Shown: piece after piece, positions 25,533-34,638 of the stretch
Layout: each line of letters starts with the position of its first letter
Position numbering within the stretch: the stretch's first letter is position 1
NCBI GenBank assembly: GCA_905478295.1
Contig: CAJQHZ010000035.1
Location: 1 to 64,000, forward strand
Origin: an uncultured Flavobacteriales bacterium
GTDB lineage: Bacteria; Bacteroidota; Bacteroidia; Flavobacteriales; Schleiferiaceae
DNA: 64,000 bases
Direction of reading: 5' to 3'
Notes under the pieces: generated by a model
What the model was told of the DNA's origin: nothing
The model's database searches: none
What the model saw: the letters and a program-made list of their open reading frames with translations, nothing else
Program-made: the position numbers and the translations under genes

Positions 25533-26254
25533 AGGCTATCGTAGAATGGGCTTAAAACTTCATGTGTTTCAGAAGTATAAGACTGGTCATCGGCATAGAT
25601 AGTAATGGTTCTATGCTTTGCATCTCCAGTATTGCTCTTGCTTAAGCCGAAAACACACCTATTCGCGTCTCGTTTTTCCTTCGGTTTGATATGAATGACC
25701 TCATTTAGAAATAATCCTTCATCCAATGCGGCGTCAAGAAAGCGATCTTTTCTGTCACAAGGAAGAATAGCCCAAAAACTACCATTTGGCTTTAAAAGCC
25801 CAGAAACACTCATCACTAAACTCTTAAAATCTAACGTAAGTGCATGTCTGGCAGAAGCAACTCCGTGGTCACTTTTTGTTGGCCCTTCTTCGAAATAGGG
25901 CGGGTTAGAAACGATGATATCGTAATAGGTGTTCATCTCAAATTCCTGAATAGGCTGATGATAACAGACCATTCTGGAATGATAAGGGCTGTTCCTGAAA
26001 TTATCCATCGCCTGTTTCGCACTAGGGCCATGAATTTCAATTCCATCTACAAAAGCATCTGTAAAACGTTGGGCCAGTTGAAGGGCAATGACCCCGCTAC
26101 CTGTACCTATGTCCAACACCCGTTGAACGTCATTAACAGCTGTGCTTGAAGCAGCTAAGGCACCTAATAAACAACCGTCTGTGTTTACACGCATAGCACA
26201 TTGGTCGTGCGCTACTTCAAACTCCTTCATTTTAAAAGGCTTCATATAATTCAT
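25529..26254 (-). CDS. tRNA1(Val) (adenine(37)-N6)-methyltransferase-like protein
   Basis: A 241-residue methyltransferase. It starts PFKMKEFEVAHDQCAMRVNTDGCLLGA, typical of TrmN6/YfiC, then has the SAM-binding motif VLDIGTGSGVIALQLA (47-62) and the amino-methylating NPPY motif (117-120). The target is expected to be A37 of tRNA1(Val). The ATG overlaps the stop of the upstream membrane protein gene by four bases. Confidence 0.87.
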   Translation of the reverse strand: MNYMKPFKMKEFEVAHDQCAMRVNTDGCLLGALAASSTAVNDVQRVLDIGTGSGVIALQLAQRFTDAFVDGIEIHGPSAKQAMDNFRNSPYHSRMVCYHQPIQEFEMNTYYDIIVSNPPYFEEGPTKSDHGVASARHALTLDFKSLVMSVSGLLKPNGSFWAILPCDRKDRFLDAALDEGLFLNEVIHIKPKEKRDANRCVFGLSKSNTGDAKHRTITIYADDQSYTSETHEVLSPFYDSL

Positions 26255-26679
26255 ATGCCTTCGTTAAAAGTAAAAATCTTAGGTCGCAAGGTGATGAAAT
26301 AGATAATATTCACCAAAGCAAAAATGAAGTAAAAGAAATTGGCTTCGATAAGCGTATAGGAGAGGAGGAGAATTGTTGCAAATTGGACAATAACCCATTG
26401 CCATATATGTACCTTGGTTAAGGTCCGAAGCTTATCTTCTAATTCCTCTTCGGTACTCAATTGCTGCATTCCTCTCGCCCAGATCCACTTTCCGAAGAAA
26501 GCATTTATACCAGCAACTACAGGGGCAGCCGTATTTGTCAAGCGCTGAATATCGAAAGTTATCACTGCATTTTCTTGGGCCGTGTACAGAACCACGGAAG
26601 TCACGACCAGTTGCAGGAGCAATAGCGACGAATAGATCAGGTGCAATGACCTAGGATCGTAAGGAATTGGCTTTTTCAT
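26251..26679 (-). CDS. Small membrane protein, unknown function
   Basis: A 142-residue protein with about four hydrophobic segments (near 14-33, 46-66, 94-113 and 114-132) and a short charged loop (STEEELEDKLRTLTKV). I do not recognise a named family. It sits in a tight run rpsP-rimM-this gene-tRNA methyltransferase (six-base gap after rimM, four-base overlap with the methyltransferase), so it is likely cotranscribed with translation genes; no function follows from this. Confidence 0.75.
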   Translation of the reverse strand: MKKPIPYDPRSLHLIYSSLLLLQLVVTSVVLYTAQENAVITFDIQRLTNTAAPVVAGINAFFGKWIWARGMQQLSTEEELEDKLRTLTKVHIWQWVIVQFATILLLSYTLIEANFFYFIFALVNIIYFITLRPKIFTFNEGI

Positions 26680-26685
26680 CTTGAT

Positions 26686-27201
26686 TTAAAGGTCTAATAA
26701 ACCTTCGGGTAAATCAAAATAAATGAATTTTTTCTTGTGATCTATACGTTCAATGAACGGTTCAACAACCGGAATCAAATACTGATTATCGTCCGATTGA
26801 ATAAGGAATAGGTTCTGTGCCGATTGCTCGATAATTTCAGCAATCTGTCCAATATTTTCACCTTGATTAACTGCTGTAAACCCTTCTATGGCTTTATCGT
26901 AGAAGCTATTGTCCTTTTTCGGATTAGGCAGCATATTGTTTGGAAGATAAACGGATGCATTTACTATTCCTTTCGCTTCGTTAGGACCTACATCCTCAAA
27001 AGAGAGCACCAACTTTTTCCCATTTAACGTACCACGTGATGAAACAAAAAAAGGAACCAGTTCCTGGTTAATTTCCAGGAGCACTGATTCCAATTCTTTA
27101 AAGTATTGTGGAGTAGAAGAGTCTATGTGGAGAACCACAGCTCCTTTGTATCCGTGAAGTTTCGTGATTTTACCGAGTGAAAAACACTGCTCCTTCTGCA
27201 C
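26686..27201 (-). CDS. rimM: Ribosome maturation factor RimM (GTG start)
   Basis: A 171-residue protein that helps mature the 30S head with S19. It has SLGKITKLHGYKGAVVLHIDS at the start and the PRC-barrel C-terminal half ending FIERIDHKKKFIYFDLPEGLLDL. The start codon is GTG at 27201, two bases after the rpsP stop; the next in-frame ATG would cut into the domain. Adjacent to rpsP as in many bacteria. Confidence 0.92.
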   Translation of the reverse strand: MQKEQCFSLGKITKLHGYKGAVVLHIDSSTPQYFKELESVLLEINQELVPFFVSSRGTLNGKKLVLSFEDVGPNEAKGIVNASVYLPNNMLPNPKKDNSFYDKAIEGFTAVNQGENIGQIAEIIEQSAQNLFLIQSDDNQYLIPVVEPFIERIDHKKKFIYFDLPEGLLDL

Positions 27202-27203
27202 AA

Positions 27204-27944
27204 TTACTCTGCGCTTTCTTCCGCTGGAGCTTCTTCTGTTGCTTCAGCAGCTGGAGCTTCTTCCGTTGCCTCTTCAGCTGGAGCTTCTTCTGTTGCTTCA
27301 GCAGCTGGAACTTCTTCCGTTGCCTCTTCCGCTGGAGCTTCTTCTGTTGCTTCAGCACCTGGAGCTTCTTCCGTTGCCTCTTCAGCAGGAGCTTCTTCTG
27401 TTGCTTCCGCAGCTGGAGCTTCTTCCGTTGCATCTTCAGCAGGAGCTTCTTCTGTCGCTTCAGCAACTGGAGCTTCTTCTACAACTGGAGCGTTAGCTGC
27501 CTCAATAGCAGCTTTACGTGCATTGTTTACTTCGGCTTCAGCAGCAAGACGTGCTGATTTACTCACCTGTGCGGCTTCATTTAAAGACTTAACTTTTCCT
27601 TCAATCTTGTTCTCTTTTTCAGAAACCCAAGCTTCGAATTTGGCCTCTGCTTGTTCTTCAGTCAAAGCACCTTTACGAACACCTTCGAGCAAGTGTTTTT
27701 TCATCATCACACCACGGTAAGATAAAATAGCACGTGCAGTATCAGTGGGCTGAGCACCTTTCATGACCCAAGATAAAGTAGAGTCGAAGTTCAAATCGAT
27801 TGTTGCTGGATTTGTGTTCGGGTTGTAAGTACCCAATTTCTCGATGAAACGACCATCACGCTTGGCGCGAGCATCCGCTACAACGATTGAATAAACTGGA
27901 CGACCTTTACGACCACCTCTTTGCAAACGAATCTTAGTTGACAT
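27204..27944 (-). CDS. rpsP: 30S ribosomal protein S16 with a long Glu/Ala repeat tail
   Basis: A 246-residue protein. The S16 core is residues 1-83 ([39 protein letters not shown]). A charged helical extension common in Bacteroidota follows to about 150. The last 90 residues are about ten copies of a nine-residue unit of the type [18 protein letters not shown]. Most bacterial S16 proteins are 80-90 residues. The tail is strongly acidic, which is unlike ribosomal proteins. The two genes downstream, rimM and the membrane protein, are in the same run. Confidence 0.95.
   Translation of the reverse strand: MSTKIRLQRGGRKGRPVYSIVVADARAKRDGRFIEKLGTYNPNTNPATIDLNFDSTLSWVMKGAQPTDTARAILSYRGVMMKKHLLEGVRKGALTEEQAEAKFEAWVSEKENKIEGKVKSLNEAAQVSKSARLAAEAEVNNARKAAIEAANAPVVEEAPVAEATEEAPAEDATEEAPAAEATEEAPAEEATEEAPGAEATEEAPAEEATEEVPAAEATEEAPAEEATEEAPAAEATEEAPAEESAE
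27207..27479. repeat. 27-base tandem repeat in the rpsP 3' end
   Basis: About ten tandem units of 27 bases (nine codons) with a higher-order alternation of two variants, giving a 54-base super-period. Minus-strand protein units alternate EEAPAAEAT and EEAPAEEAT; single changes (ED, GA, EV) mark individual copies. The repeats are imperfect at third positions (tct/tcc, gct/gcc), so they are not a recent single expansion. Confidence 0.92.
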
Positions 27945-28040
27945 AATTAATTGTTTTAAAAGGGTCCGAAACCCCGTTAATTAATGAATAATTGAGGCGC
28001 AAAAGTAGCGAATTAATCGATATGTTGTATTCCTGTCAAT

Positions 28041-29024
28041 TTATCTTTCGACATGAATGATTTTCGATCCTTCTGTCTCCATATTAAAGTCAAAAGGCTC
28101 AGCATTAATTTTCTTCATAGCCTGATTCAACGACGCGTGTGCAGCAGTAGGGGTGTAAAACAGCATAAATCCGCCTCCGCCAGCACCGAGCAGTTTACCA
28201 CCCAGTGCACCTGCTTTTCGACCAGCGGCATATGCCTCAGAAATCCTAGGATTGGTAATTCCGGAGGCTAGTTGCTGTTTCAAAAGCCAATTTTCGTGCA
28301 ATAACGTACCGAAATCATCGAGATTGCCCGCTTCTAATGCATCACGTAATTTGTAAACCAGACTTACCATAGTGGTCAATGCTTGAAACTTTGACTCTTG
28401 CGAGGTGTTTTCTTTTTGTTCTGCTAAAATTGCACTTGCAGAGCGCTGATTGCCGATGTAATAGAGTTTTAAATTGGTATTTAATGTCATTCTAGTTTCG
28501 TCAGAAACACGAACAGGATGCACAGACACCGAGCCATCAGTGTTAAACTCAATAACATTCAAGCCTCCAAAAGCCGCGGCATATTGATCTTGCTTTCCTA
28601 TGGGTTCTTTCAGTAAGTCGATTTCTACACGACATGCGCCAGCGCCCAATTCCTTTTTACCATACGAACGTCCAGTATAGGTACTTAGATTGTGAAGTAA
28701 ACCTACCGTAAAACTGGAACTACTTCCCATCCCCGTTCCACCAGGTATATCAGCAATAGAACTCACTTCAATGCCGTTCAAATTGAAGTCTTTTAATACA
28801 GTTCGCAAGATTGGATGCTGTAAGTTTCTTACATCATCAACTGTTTCTGTTTGAGAGTATTTACAACGGATTTTATCCTTTTCAAAAAAAGCATGGGTAC
28901 TGATATACATGTATTTGTCGATACTCGTGCTCAACACTGCACCGCGCTGCTTTTCGAAATATGCGGAAAGGTCACTACCTCCGCCAACAAATGAAATTCT
29001 AAAAGGGGTCTTTGTAATAATCAT
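28041..29024 (-). CDS. GHMP family sugar kinase, D-glycero-alpha-D-manno-heptose-7-phosphate kinase type
   Basis: A 327-residue kinase. It starts MIITKTPFRISFVGGGSDLSAYF, has the GHMP motif DIPGGTGMGSSSSFTVGLLH (92-111) and the C-terminal LGGKLLGAGGGGFMLFY. The closest relatives I recognise phosphorylate heptose-7-phosphate in nucleotide-activated heptose synthesis (HddA). No partner genes are next to it, so the sugar may differ. Monocistronic, with a 222-base gap to the plus-strand trio. Confidence 0.85.
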   Translation of the reverse strand: MIITKTPFRISFVGGGSDLSAYFEKQRGAVLSTSIDKYMYISTHAFFEKDKIRCKYSQTETVDDVRNLQHPILRTVLKDFNLNGIEVSSIADIPGGTGMGSSSSFTVGLLHNLSTYTGRSYGKKELGAGACRVEIDLLKEPIGKQDQYAAAFGGLNVIEFNTDGSVSVHPVRVSDETRMTLNTNLKLYYIGNQRSASAILAEQKENTSQESKFQALTTMVSLVYKLRDALEAGNLDDFGTLLHENWLLKQQLASGITNPRISEAYAAGRKAGALGGKLLGAGGGGFMLFYTPTAAHASLNQAMKKINAEPFDFNMETEGSKIIHVER

Positions 29025-29246
29025 GCGCCTAAAGTAGCTAATGTTGATAAAGTAGAGTTATCAATAATGAATAATAATGACATGTTTTGAGCGTAGATTT
29101 AAAACGTTATGAATAAAACCAATTGAATCCTATGACTTTTTATTAATTCTATTTCGCTTACTACGACCTATCATGTCCATTTAAATTGGGAGCGACAATT
29201 ATAAAATAGTGGGCTATTACCAGAAACAATAAAAAATTATCACCTT

Positions 29247-29630
29247 ATGTATGAGTCCAAAAGTATCATTCAGAGTAAATATTCATTCGAAGTACAGCAA
29301 CTAACGTACAATGCCCTCAAGCGTTTAGATGAGCGCCACAGACCTTACTTGCATGCAGCAATGCAAAGGTGCAACTACCATTTATCTGAAACCATTGTTA
29401 ATTATCAAGATTCATTTTCCATTCAAATGCAGATAGTGATGTATAAAAACTTCGTCCTCAGAGTAGCTGAATTATGGAGCTTGCTCGGTCAATGGCCCAA
29501 AGAGATTTATCTGCCTGGATTAGAAGAGATGGTTGAACGTGTAAAACAGCTGTATTTCGATTTACTCCGAGAACTAACTCGAAAGGAAGTACATCTTATT
29601 CAAATTAACGCGAATCGTAAACCCAATTAA
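29247..29630 (+). CDS. Small helical protein, unknown function (first of trio)
   Basis: A 127-residue protein, mostly predicted alpha-helix (long Leu/Glu/Lys stretches, no signal peptide, no membrane segment). I do not recognise the family. A central segment reads IQMQIVMYKNFVLRVAELWSLLG. It is separated from the next small gene by two bases, and that gene by nine from the DUF58 gene, so the three form one operon. A four-helix bundle is possible. No clear promoter was found in the 222 bases upstream. Confidence 0.7.
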   Translation: MYESKSIIQSKYSFEVQQLTYNALKRLDERHRPYLHAAMQRCNYHLSETIVNYQDSFSIQMQIVMYKNFVLRVAELWSLLGQWPKEIYLPGLEEMVERVKQLYFDLLRELTRKEVHLIQINANRKPN

Positions 29631-29632
29631 TC

Positions 29633-30046
29633 ATGGATACAAAAGTAAGTCAGCCCATTTATCAAGAGGCATTAGCAATTAACAGGAACATACAATCCAT
29701 AACCAAAGGGTACTTCAGTAATGGTACGTTCAATCTCGCTTTTAAGATTAAGGACGACATAATTAATGTTTGTAATCTTCTAGATATGGGGGTCAGTGCA
29801 AGATTTGAACATACCTTCGAAGAATATTATACGAAAGCCCTGAAAGAGTCGGATACACTACTTGATCATATAAGAATAGCGAATAGAGTTCACATGATTC
29901 GCGGCGGTTTTCCCGAAGAACTTATTGCACGGATTGAGTTGTTAAAAATGAAATTGGTTTTAATGCTAGAGTTGTTTCGCAGCGAAGTACCATTGGATTA
30001 TCTTAACCTTTCTAACTGGGCAAGAAAGAAGTTAACCCATACATAG
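29633..30046 (+). CDS. Small helical protein, unknown function (second of trio)
   Basis: A 137-residue, predicted mostly helical protein with several long amphipathic helices (for example ARIELLKMKLVLMLELFRSE). I do not recognise a named family; the pattern weakly recalls four-helix-bundle proteins such as the S23/Avd group, but no diagnostic motif is present. Paired with the preceding 127-residue protein and the DUF58 protein. Confidence 0.7.
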   Translation: MDTKVSQPIYQEALAINRNIQSITKGYFSNGTFNLAFKIKDDIINVCNLLDMGVSARFEHTFEEYYTKALKESDTLLDHIRIANRVHMIRGGFPEELIARIELLKMKLVLMLELFRSEVPLDYLNLSNWARKKLTHT

Positions 30047-30055
30047 GTAGGAATT

Positions 30056-30907
30056 GTGAATGAGCATGAGATAGCATCGCTGGTTTGGTGGGCAGAGGAA
30101 AGAGTCCGGGGATTTATGACAGGTTTGCATAAAAGCCCGGATTTTGGATACAGTGTTGAATTCGCACAACACAGAGCCTACGTACCTGGTGATTCCCCTA
30201 AACATATAGATTGGTCTGTTTTAGCTAAAACAGACAAATACTTGCTGAAACAATACGAGGCAGAATCGAATCTAAGAACCTATTTCGTAGTGGACTCCAG
30301 TTCTAGTATGCATTTGCCATTACCTAACTCAAAATGGAACACACTGGTTCAGTTGCTAACGCTCATTGGCACTTTACTTCAAAAGCAACGCGATGCCATG
30401 GGAATGCTTGAGATTAATGAAATGGGCAGTCATTTCTTTGAGTCAAAAGCCACGAGTGTATGGATTAAGCAGATGCTGAATCATTTGTCCAAAAAAGACG
30501 GAGAAACCAAGAAAAACGCAAATATTGCTTTCGAAATAGAAGCGTTGATGGCCAAAATCCCGCGTCGGAGTCAGATTATATTGTTTATAGATCTTTTCCA
30601 AGAAAACTTAGAGAAAATACTAGATGCGGCAGCTTTATTGGCGTTCGAAGGACATTCGGTACGATGTACATTTATATCGCACGCTGAATTGGAATTAAAC
30701 GAAGAATATTTTGCGGGTAAACAGGTTATTGACATTGAGACGGGTACAAAAGCATATATCAACCAAAATGATGCAAAGAGATATGTCTCCTTCGTTGAAG
30801 CTCAAAAAGAGTGGGCAATTACTTTAAGTAGAAATCTGAATTTGAATTGTAAGATACTCGATGCAAGTCGTGAGCCTATGTACCTATTGCGTGAATTATT
30901 AGCGTAA
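30056..30907 (+). CDS. DUF58 (von Willebrand-like) protein, GTG start
   Basis: A 283-residue protein. The N-terminus GFMTGLHKSPDFGYSVEFAQHRAYVPGDSPKHIDWSVLAKTDKYLLKQYEAE followed by YFVVDSSSSMHLP is the DUF58 signature leading into a von Willebrand A-like metal-binding DxSxS motif. Start is GTG at 30056; the next ATG would remove part of the conserved N-terminus. DUF58 proteins normally accompany MoxR AAA+ ATPases and VWA proteins in chaperone-like or envelope complexes. Here no MoxR gene is adjacent; its partners instead may be the two small proteins upstream. Confidence 0.9.
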   Translation: MNEHEIASLVWWAEERVRGFMTGLHKSPDFGYSVEFAQHRAYVPGDSPKHIDWSVLAKTDKYLLKQYEAESNLRTYFVVDSSSSMHLPLPNSKWNTLVQLLTLIGTLLQKQRDAMGMLEINEMGSHFFESKATSVWIKQMLNHLSKKDGETKKNANIAFEIEALMAKIPRRSQIILFIDLFQENLEKILDAAALLAFEGHSVRCTFISHAELELNEEYFAGKQVIDIETGTKAYINQNDAKRYVSFVEAQKEWAITLSRNLNLNCKILDASREPMYLLRELLA

Positions 30908-30933
30908 AAAAAGGCCCAGCGTTAAGCTGAGCC
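30906..30933 (-). terminator. Terminator downstream of the DUF5723 gene
   Basis: On the minus strand GGCTCAGC-TTAAC-GCTGGGCC forms an eight-position stem with one mismatch, followed by a seven-T run. It lies 22 bases after the stop of the DUF5723 gene. The T-run overlaps the stop codon of the convergent DUF58 gene, so the hairpin may stop transcription from that side too, though without a T-run on that strand. Confidence 0.7.
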
Positions 30934-30955
30934 ATTATTAAATAAGGGGAAATAA

Positions 30956-32515
30956 TTATTTTTTATCCTTAGCCGTCGCGCTGGTTTTGCGCGCAGCATC
31001 AACTTTTTCTTGATTAGCTGGCGACAAATATTGAACTGCTTCCACTTTTTTCACTTTCTCGTTCTTTTTGAAACGATTGTCAAAAAAGGCCATGCTGACC
31101 CCAGTGCTTATATTTATTGAGCTCGTAGAAGCTCCGATTCCCATACGACCATTTATCAGCTCTTTAGATATAGTTGCTACATCACCAACCGTTGTCGTTC
31201 CTATATAAAATTGGACTACAGGTGTTAACCTTAACTGTACTGCGGCATTAACTCGATCATTATGGAGTTCATCCATTGCCATATAGTAACCACCTTTTAG
31301 CTGAACATTGCGACCAAGCCAAAGCATGGTATTAATACCCATATAGGTATAATCGTTCCACGAGTTTTTGCGATCTACGTAGTGTACGCCTAAATAACTG
31401 TATTTAGAGAATTTATAGTTAAGTGCAACATTCGTCACCTGAGGAGTACGGTATGATAATGATTGAGAAGCATCTAATAACGCAGTGCTAATACCGTTTT
31501 GAATAGTTTCTGTGTAATCATTAATGGACGCTGAGACTGCACTTCCTAATGTATCTCCTACTGCACTATTGTATGTAAACCCATCTATGTTCGCATTGCC
31601 GTAAAGACGCTTTCCTAGGGCACTAGCAAAATTCATTTCGCTTGCAGCCAAACCACTCATAGAAAGTTGTATATCCAATTTCTTGATAGGGCTGTAGGTT
31701 AATCCAAATCCAATGGTTCCATTTGACGTACTACCAGATGTAGCATAGTTCACTAAGCCTCCGATATCCCCCTCTTTCAGCAGAGAATAAGGCGTAATAG
31801 CATCTGCCGACAACTGGTTTAAACTATCCAGCGTTGTCCCGGCATTAAATACGCCGGTTGCTGCCAAAGCAAAGTCATAATCTACGTTTACAGTATTCAT
31901 TCCAGTTGCGGTATTTTCCGAACTTGCGATACTAAAGGCGTTTGTTAATATATTAGCGCCTGCGACAAAACTGTTCCTGTGGTAGGTAATACCGACACGA
32001 AGCTTCTCTTCTAAGATGCTACGTTGAAAACCAAAGTAAGTAGAGTTGATCAATTGAAAACGCATGGCTAACGCATCAAAGTTGCCCGAATAATTTAGAT
32101 CTAAGTCACCATTGGCATCGGCCATCCCATTTTTAATAAAACTAGCAAGGTCATTATCGAGTGTAAACTCCATTCCAACATTCGTGGAATTTCCTGCGAA
32201 TAAAAAATTATCACCGATTTTAATTCCAACTTGTAGTGCATCGATTTGTGTTTCATTCCCTAACGAAAATACATCTGATGAGAGGTCGTGGAAGTTCTGT
32301 AAAATATCGCTGCTGGCTAAAAGGCTACCTGCAGTTTCACTCATATTTAAGTTGTTCTGAACTCCGAAATATTGCAAGTGAAATTTGGTCATAGGATCTG
32401 CCCCGGCATTTTGAGCCAGATTCCCTGGGTTTGCTGCCAATCCAAATGTCGAAAAATCTTGTGCGTTACCGATAACAGTAACCAAACCAAAGAATAATGT
32501 AAGTGTCTTTTTCAT
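30956..32515 (-). CDS. DUF5723 family outer-membrane beta-barrel-like protein
   Basis: A 519-residue protein from the ATG at 32515, which gives a clean signal peptide (MKKTLTLFFGLVTVIGNAQ); an in-frame ATG-like start at 32542 would overlap the upstream gene. The mature protein is beta-rich with alternating hydrophobic strands, and FGLAANPGNLAQNAG near the start resembles the DUF5723 pattern. Such proteins are predicted outer-membrane barrels; the function is unknown. The upstream lipoprotein gene ends 13 bases before it. Confidence 0.78.
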   Translation of the reverse strand: MKKTLTLFFGLVTVIGNAQDFSTFGLAANPGNLAQNAGADPMTKFHLQYFGVQNNLNMSETAGSLLASSDILQNFHDLSSDVFSLGNETQIDALQVGIKIGDNFLFAGNSTNVGMEFTLDNDLASFIKNGMADANGDLDLNYSGNFDALAMRFQLINSTYFGFQRSILEEKLRVGITYHRNSFVAGANILTNAFSIASSENTATGMNTVNVDYDFALAATGVFNAGTTLDSLNQLSADAITPYSLLKEGDIGGLVNYATSGSTSNGTIGFGLTYSPIKKLDIQLSMSGLAASEMNFASALGKRLYGNANIDGFTYNSAVGDTLGSAVSASINDYTETIQNGISTALLDASQSLSYRTPQVTNVALNYKFSKYSYLGVHYVDRKNSWNDYTYMGINTMLWLGRNVQLKGGYYMAMDELHNDRVNAAVQLRLTPVVQFYIGTTTVGDVATISKELINGRMGIGASTSSINISTGVSMAFFDNRFKKNEKVKKVEAVQYLSPANQEKVDAARKTSATAKDKK

Positions 32516-32528
32516 GATAACTGAGCGG

Positions 32529-34583
32529 TTAAAGGGTAACATTTACTTTGAACTGCGCGCCTAGGTTTAAATTTAGCGTTGCGTCTGTTCTAAGTTTTAC
32601 AGGGTCAGATCCGGCATTGTAAGTGGACATTGTAGCTTCTACCGTAATGTGGACAGCATCGAGCACTGCGTTCGCCTCATTGGCATCCAATTCAAGCTCT
32701 GCATCTAAAGTGTTTGGAGTTACTACAATACCATTAGCATCAGGAATGCCGCTTTCCACTAAGCCCAGATTCTTGACCAGTAGTGTATTCCAATTTGCAT
32801 CGTAAAATGACAGTGTTAAAGAAGCATCAAGCGGCAGTGTGCTTGCAGTCTGTAGTACTATTTTAGCAGATTCAAGTTCTGATCCATCTGGAAGGATACC
32901 TGAATTATTCTGATCGGTGGCAAGTGTATCATAGAACCCTAAGCCGGTAGCCGTGAAAAAGAATGGCATTTCCATTAATAAGTCTCCAGAAATACTGCTA
33001 GAATTGGTCACAAAGTTTTCCGTTCCAAAAGTTGCGGTATCGTGATTAACATTGACAGAACCACCATAGGTAATGGAGTCTTTGGGCAAAGTAAATACGT
33101 CGACTATGCTGGAATTAGTGTTATCGAAGGATAAAGTTCCAGTTGATGTATTGCCTACGGTCGTAGGATAGGGTAGAACATAATCAGGGCCGTTTAAGCC
33201 ATAAGCCGTACCGTCTTTATAACTATTAAAATCTAAGACAAGTTGGATAGGTAGGCCAATAGAGTTTGTAATTGACATAGCTATACTAGGTTCAGCGAAA
33301 GAAATTTCACCATCAAAGTTTTCTAAGAAATCGATGGCCAAATCTACTGCTCCTGGATCAATCGTAATTTGTTGTGAACCAAAGTACCCCTTAATGTGAC
33401 CAAATTGTAAGTTGGTCATTTCGAATGTCATATCCAATGCGTCCGAACTATCTATATTCACTAGGTTACCGGACCCCACAAGCGTGGCAGCCACGGCGAT
33501 TGGAAGTTTACTGTGATTCTGACTAGGGTCTTGAGTCAAGTCAAGGACCGTACCATTGAGGTTAATAGATCCAGTTGTAGTAGCACCAGCAGCGATGGTA
33601 ATAGTAGTATCGACTTCAATTCCGTTCTGATCTGATCCTGGAAAATTTAAATTTAATTCTAAGTCCTCGGCTAGTGTTGAAACGAATTCATAGTCAAAGC
33701 TCGCAGTACTAAACATTAATTCCCTAAGCTCTTCTGATCCGCCCGTACTAAGATCTACATATTGCGTATCTGAACTAATATCTTGTGTACTGATTTGTGT
33801 GACCGCATTGTATACCTCGAGATCAGCAGAAGAAATGACCAGTTCTAAATTATCAGTAGTATCAATTGCAACGAGACTCGTTCCAGAACCGGGTGAGGTA
33901 AGTGACGTTATTTTAAAGCCAATGCTGTTTGGTAGTGTAATGTTTACTAATGATTCTGTATCACTACCCGTACCGCCATTTGCAGCGATGTTATTTAACG
34001 CATACGTTAAAATGGTAGCTCCAGTGGATGAGTTAACCAAATCGATCCCCATACTAACAGGCACTGGCCAGCCATTAGTTAAGCCTAAGGTTAATGTTCC
34101 ATTTGAAAAGGATGCACTTGTGAATGTTCCAAATCCACTACCGCCATACGTGCCCACATTTGTTTCGCTCAACGGTGGAAATAGTGAATTGCTACCGTGA
34201 GCAGATGAAATAGGTGATAAGCCAGCATCTGCGGCAACAGCACCTAGTGCGATGTCTTGAGTCAATGAAACATTAGTAACGGCAATCGTACCCATAGATA
34301 TACTACTATTGGACGGGGATTGTGTCGGTATACTTATGAGGTCATTAACATCGATACCAAAAACGCTGTCCTGCGCTACTATGACTTTATAGGTGGTGTT
34401 GTCATCAAAAATGAGTGAACTATCAGGGATGAGTAAATGATCCATGGTTAGACCAATCCCCCCTAATGGAAGTGCGACTACGGGTGCAGCAGTGATGTCA
34501 ATGGATGTAGGGTCAACTACGTCCGATTGACAGCTACTTAAGGCCATTATAGACACAAACGCTGATACAAATAGCTTCTTCAT
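32529..34583 (-). CDS. Large lipoprotein, unknown function
   Basis: A 684-residue protein with a lipoprotein signal (MKKLFVSAFVSIMALSSC; Cys19). The rest is rich in Thr, Ser, Asn and Asp and in short beta strands, without obvious catalytic motifs or tandem repeats. I do not recognise the family. It is the first gene of a two-gene unit with the DUF5723 barrel, 13 bases apart, so the two probably form an envelope complex at the outer membrane. The lack of basic residues suits the cell surface. Confidence 0.75.
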   Translation of the reverse strand: MKKLFVSAFVSIMALSSCQSDVVDPTSIDITAAPVVALPLGGIGLTMDHLLIPDSSLIFDDNTTYKVIVAQDSVFGIDVNDLISIPTQSPSNSSISMGTIAVTNVSLTQDIALGAVAADAGLSPISSAHGSNSLFPPLSETNVGTYGGSGFGTFTSASFSNGTLTLGLTNGWPVPVSMGIDLVNSSTGATILTYALNNIAANGGTGSDTESLVNITLPNSIGFKITSLTSPGSGTSLVAIDTTDNLELVISSADLEVYNAVTQISTQDISSDTQYVDLSTGGSEELRELMFSTASFDYEFVSTLAEDLELNLNFPGSDQNGIEVDTTITIAAGATTTGSINLNGTVLDLTQDPSQNHSKLPIAVAATLVGSGNLVNIDSSDALDMTFEMTNLQFGHIKGYFGSQQITIDPGAVDLAIDFLENFDGEISFAEPSIAMSITNSIGLPIQLVLDFNSYKDGTAYGLNGPDYVLPYPTTVGNTSTGTLSFDNTNSSIVDVFTLPKDSITYGGSVNVNHDTATFGTENFVTNSSSISGDLLMEMPFFFTATGLGFYDTLATDQNNSGILPDGSELESAKIVLQTASTLPLDASLTLSFYDANWNTLLVKNLGLVESGIPDANGIVVTPNTLDAELELDANEANAVLDAVHITVEATMSTYNAGSDPVKLRTDATLNLNLGAQFKVNVTL

Positions 34584-34638
34584 TGGTTGGGTTTAAAATT
34601 TTGTTCAAGTTAAGAATTACCACCACAGCGCGTAATGG

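Noticed and set aside
27164-27557. Leu-rich and Phe/Cys-rich ORFs opposite and out of frame with rpsP
   Set aside because: They are the repeat tail of S16 read in other frames and the periodicity follows the 27-base repeat.
29247-30046. Diversity-generating retroelement accessory (Avd-like) proteins
   Set aside because: The helical small proteins prompted this, but there is no reverse transcriptase, template repeat or variable repeat in the window.
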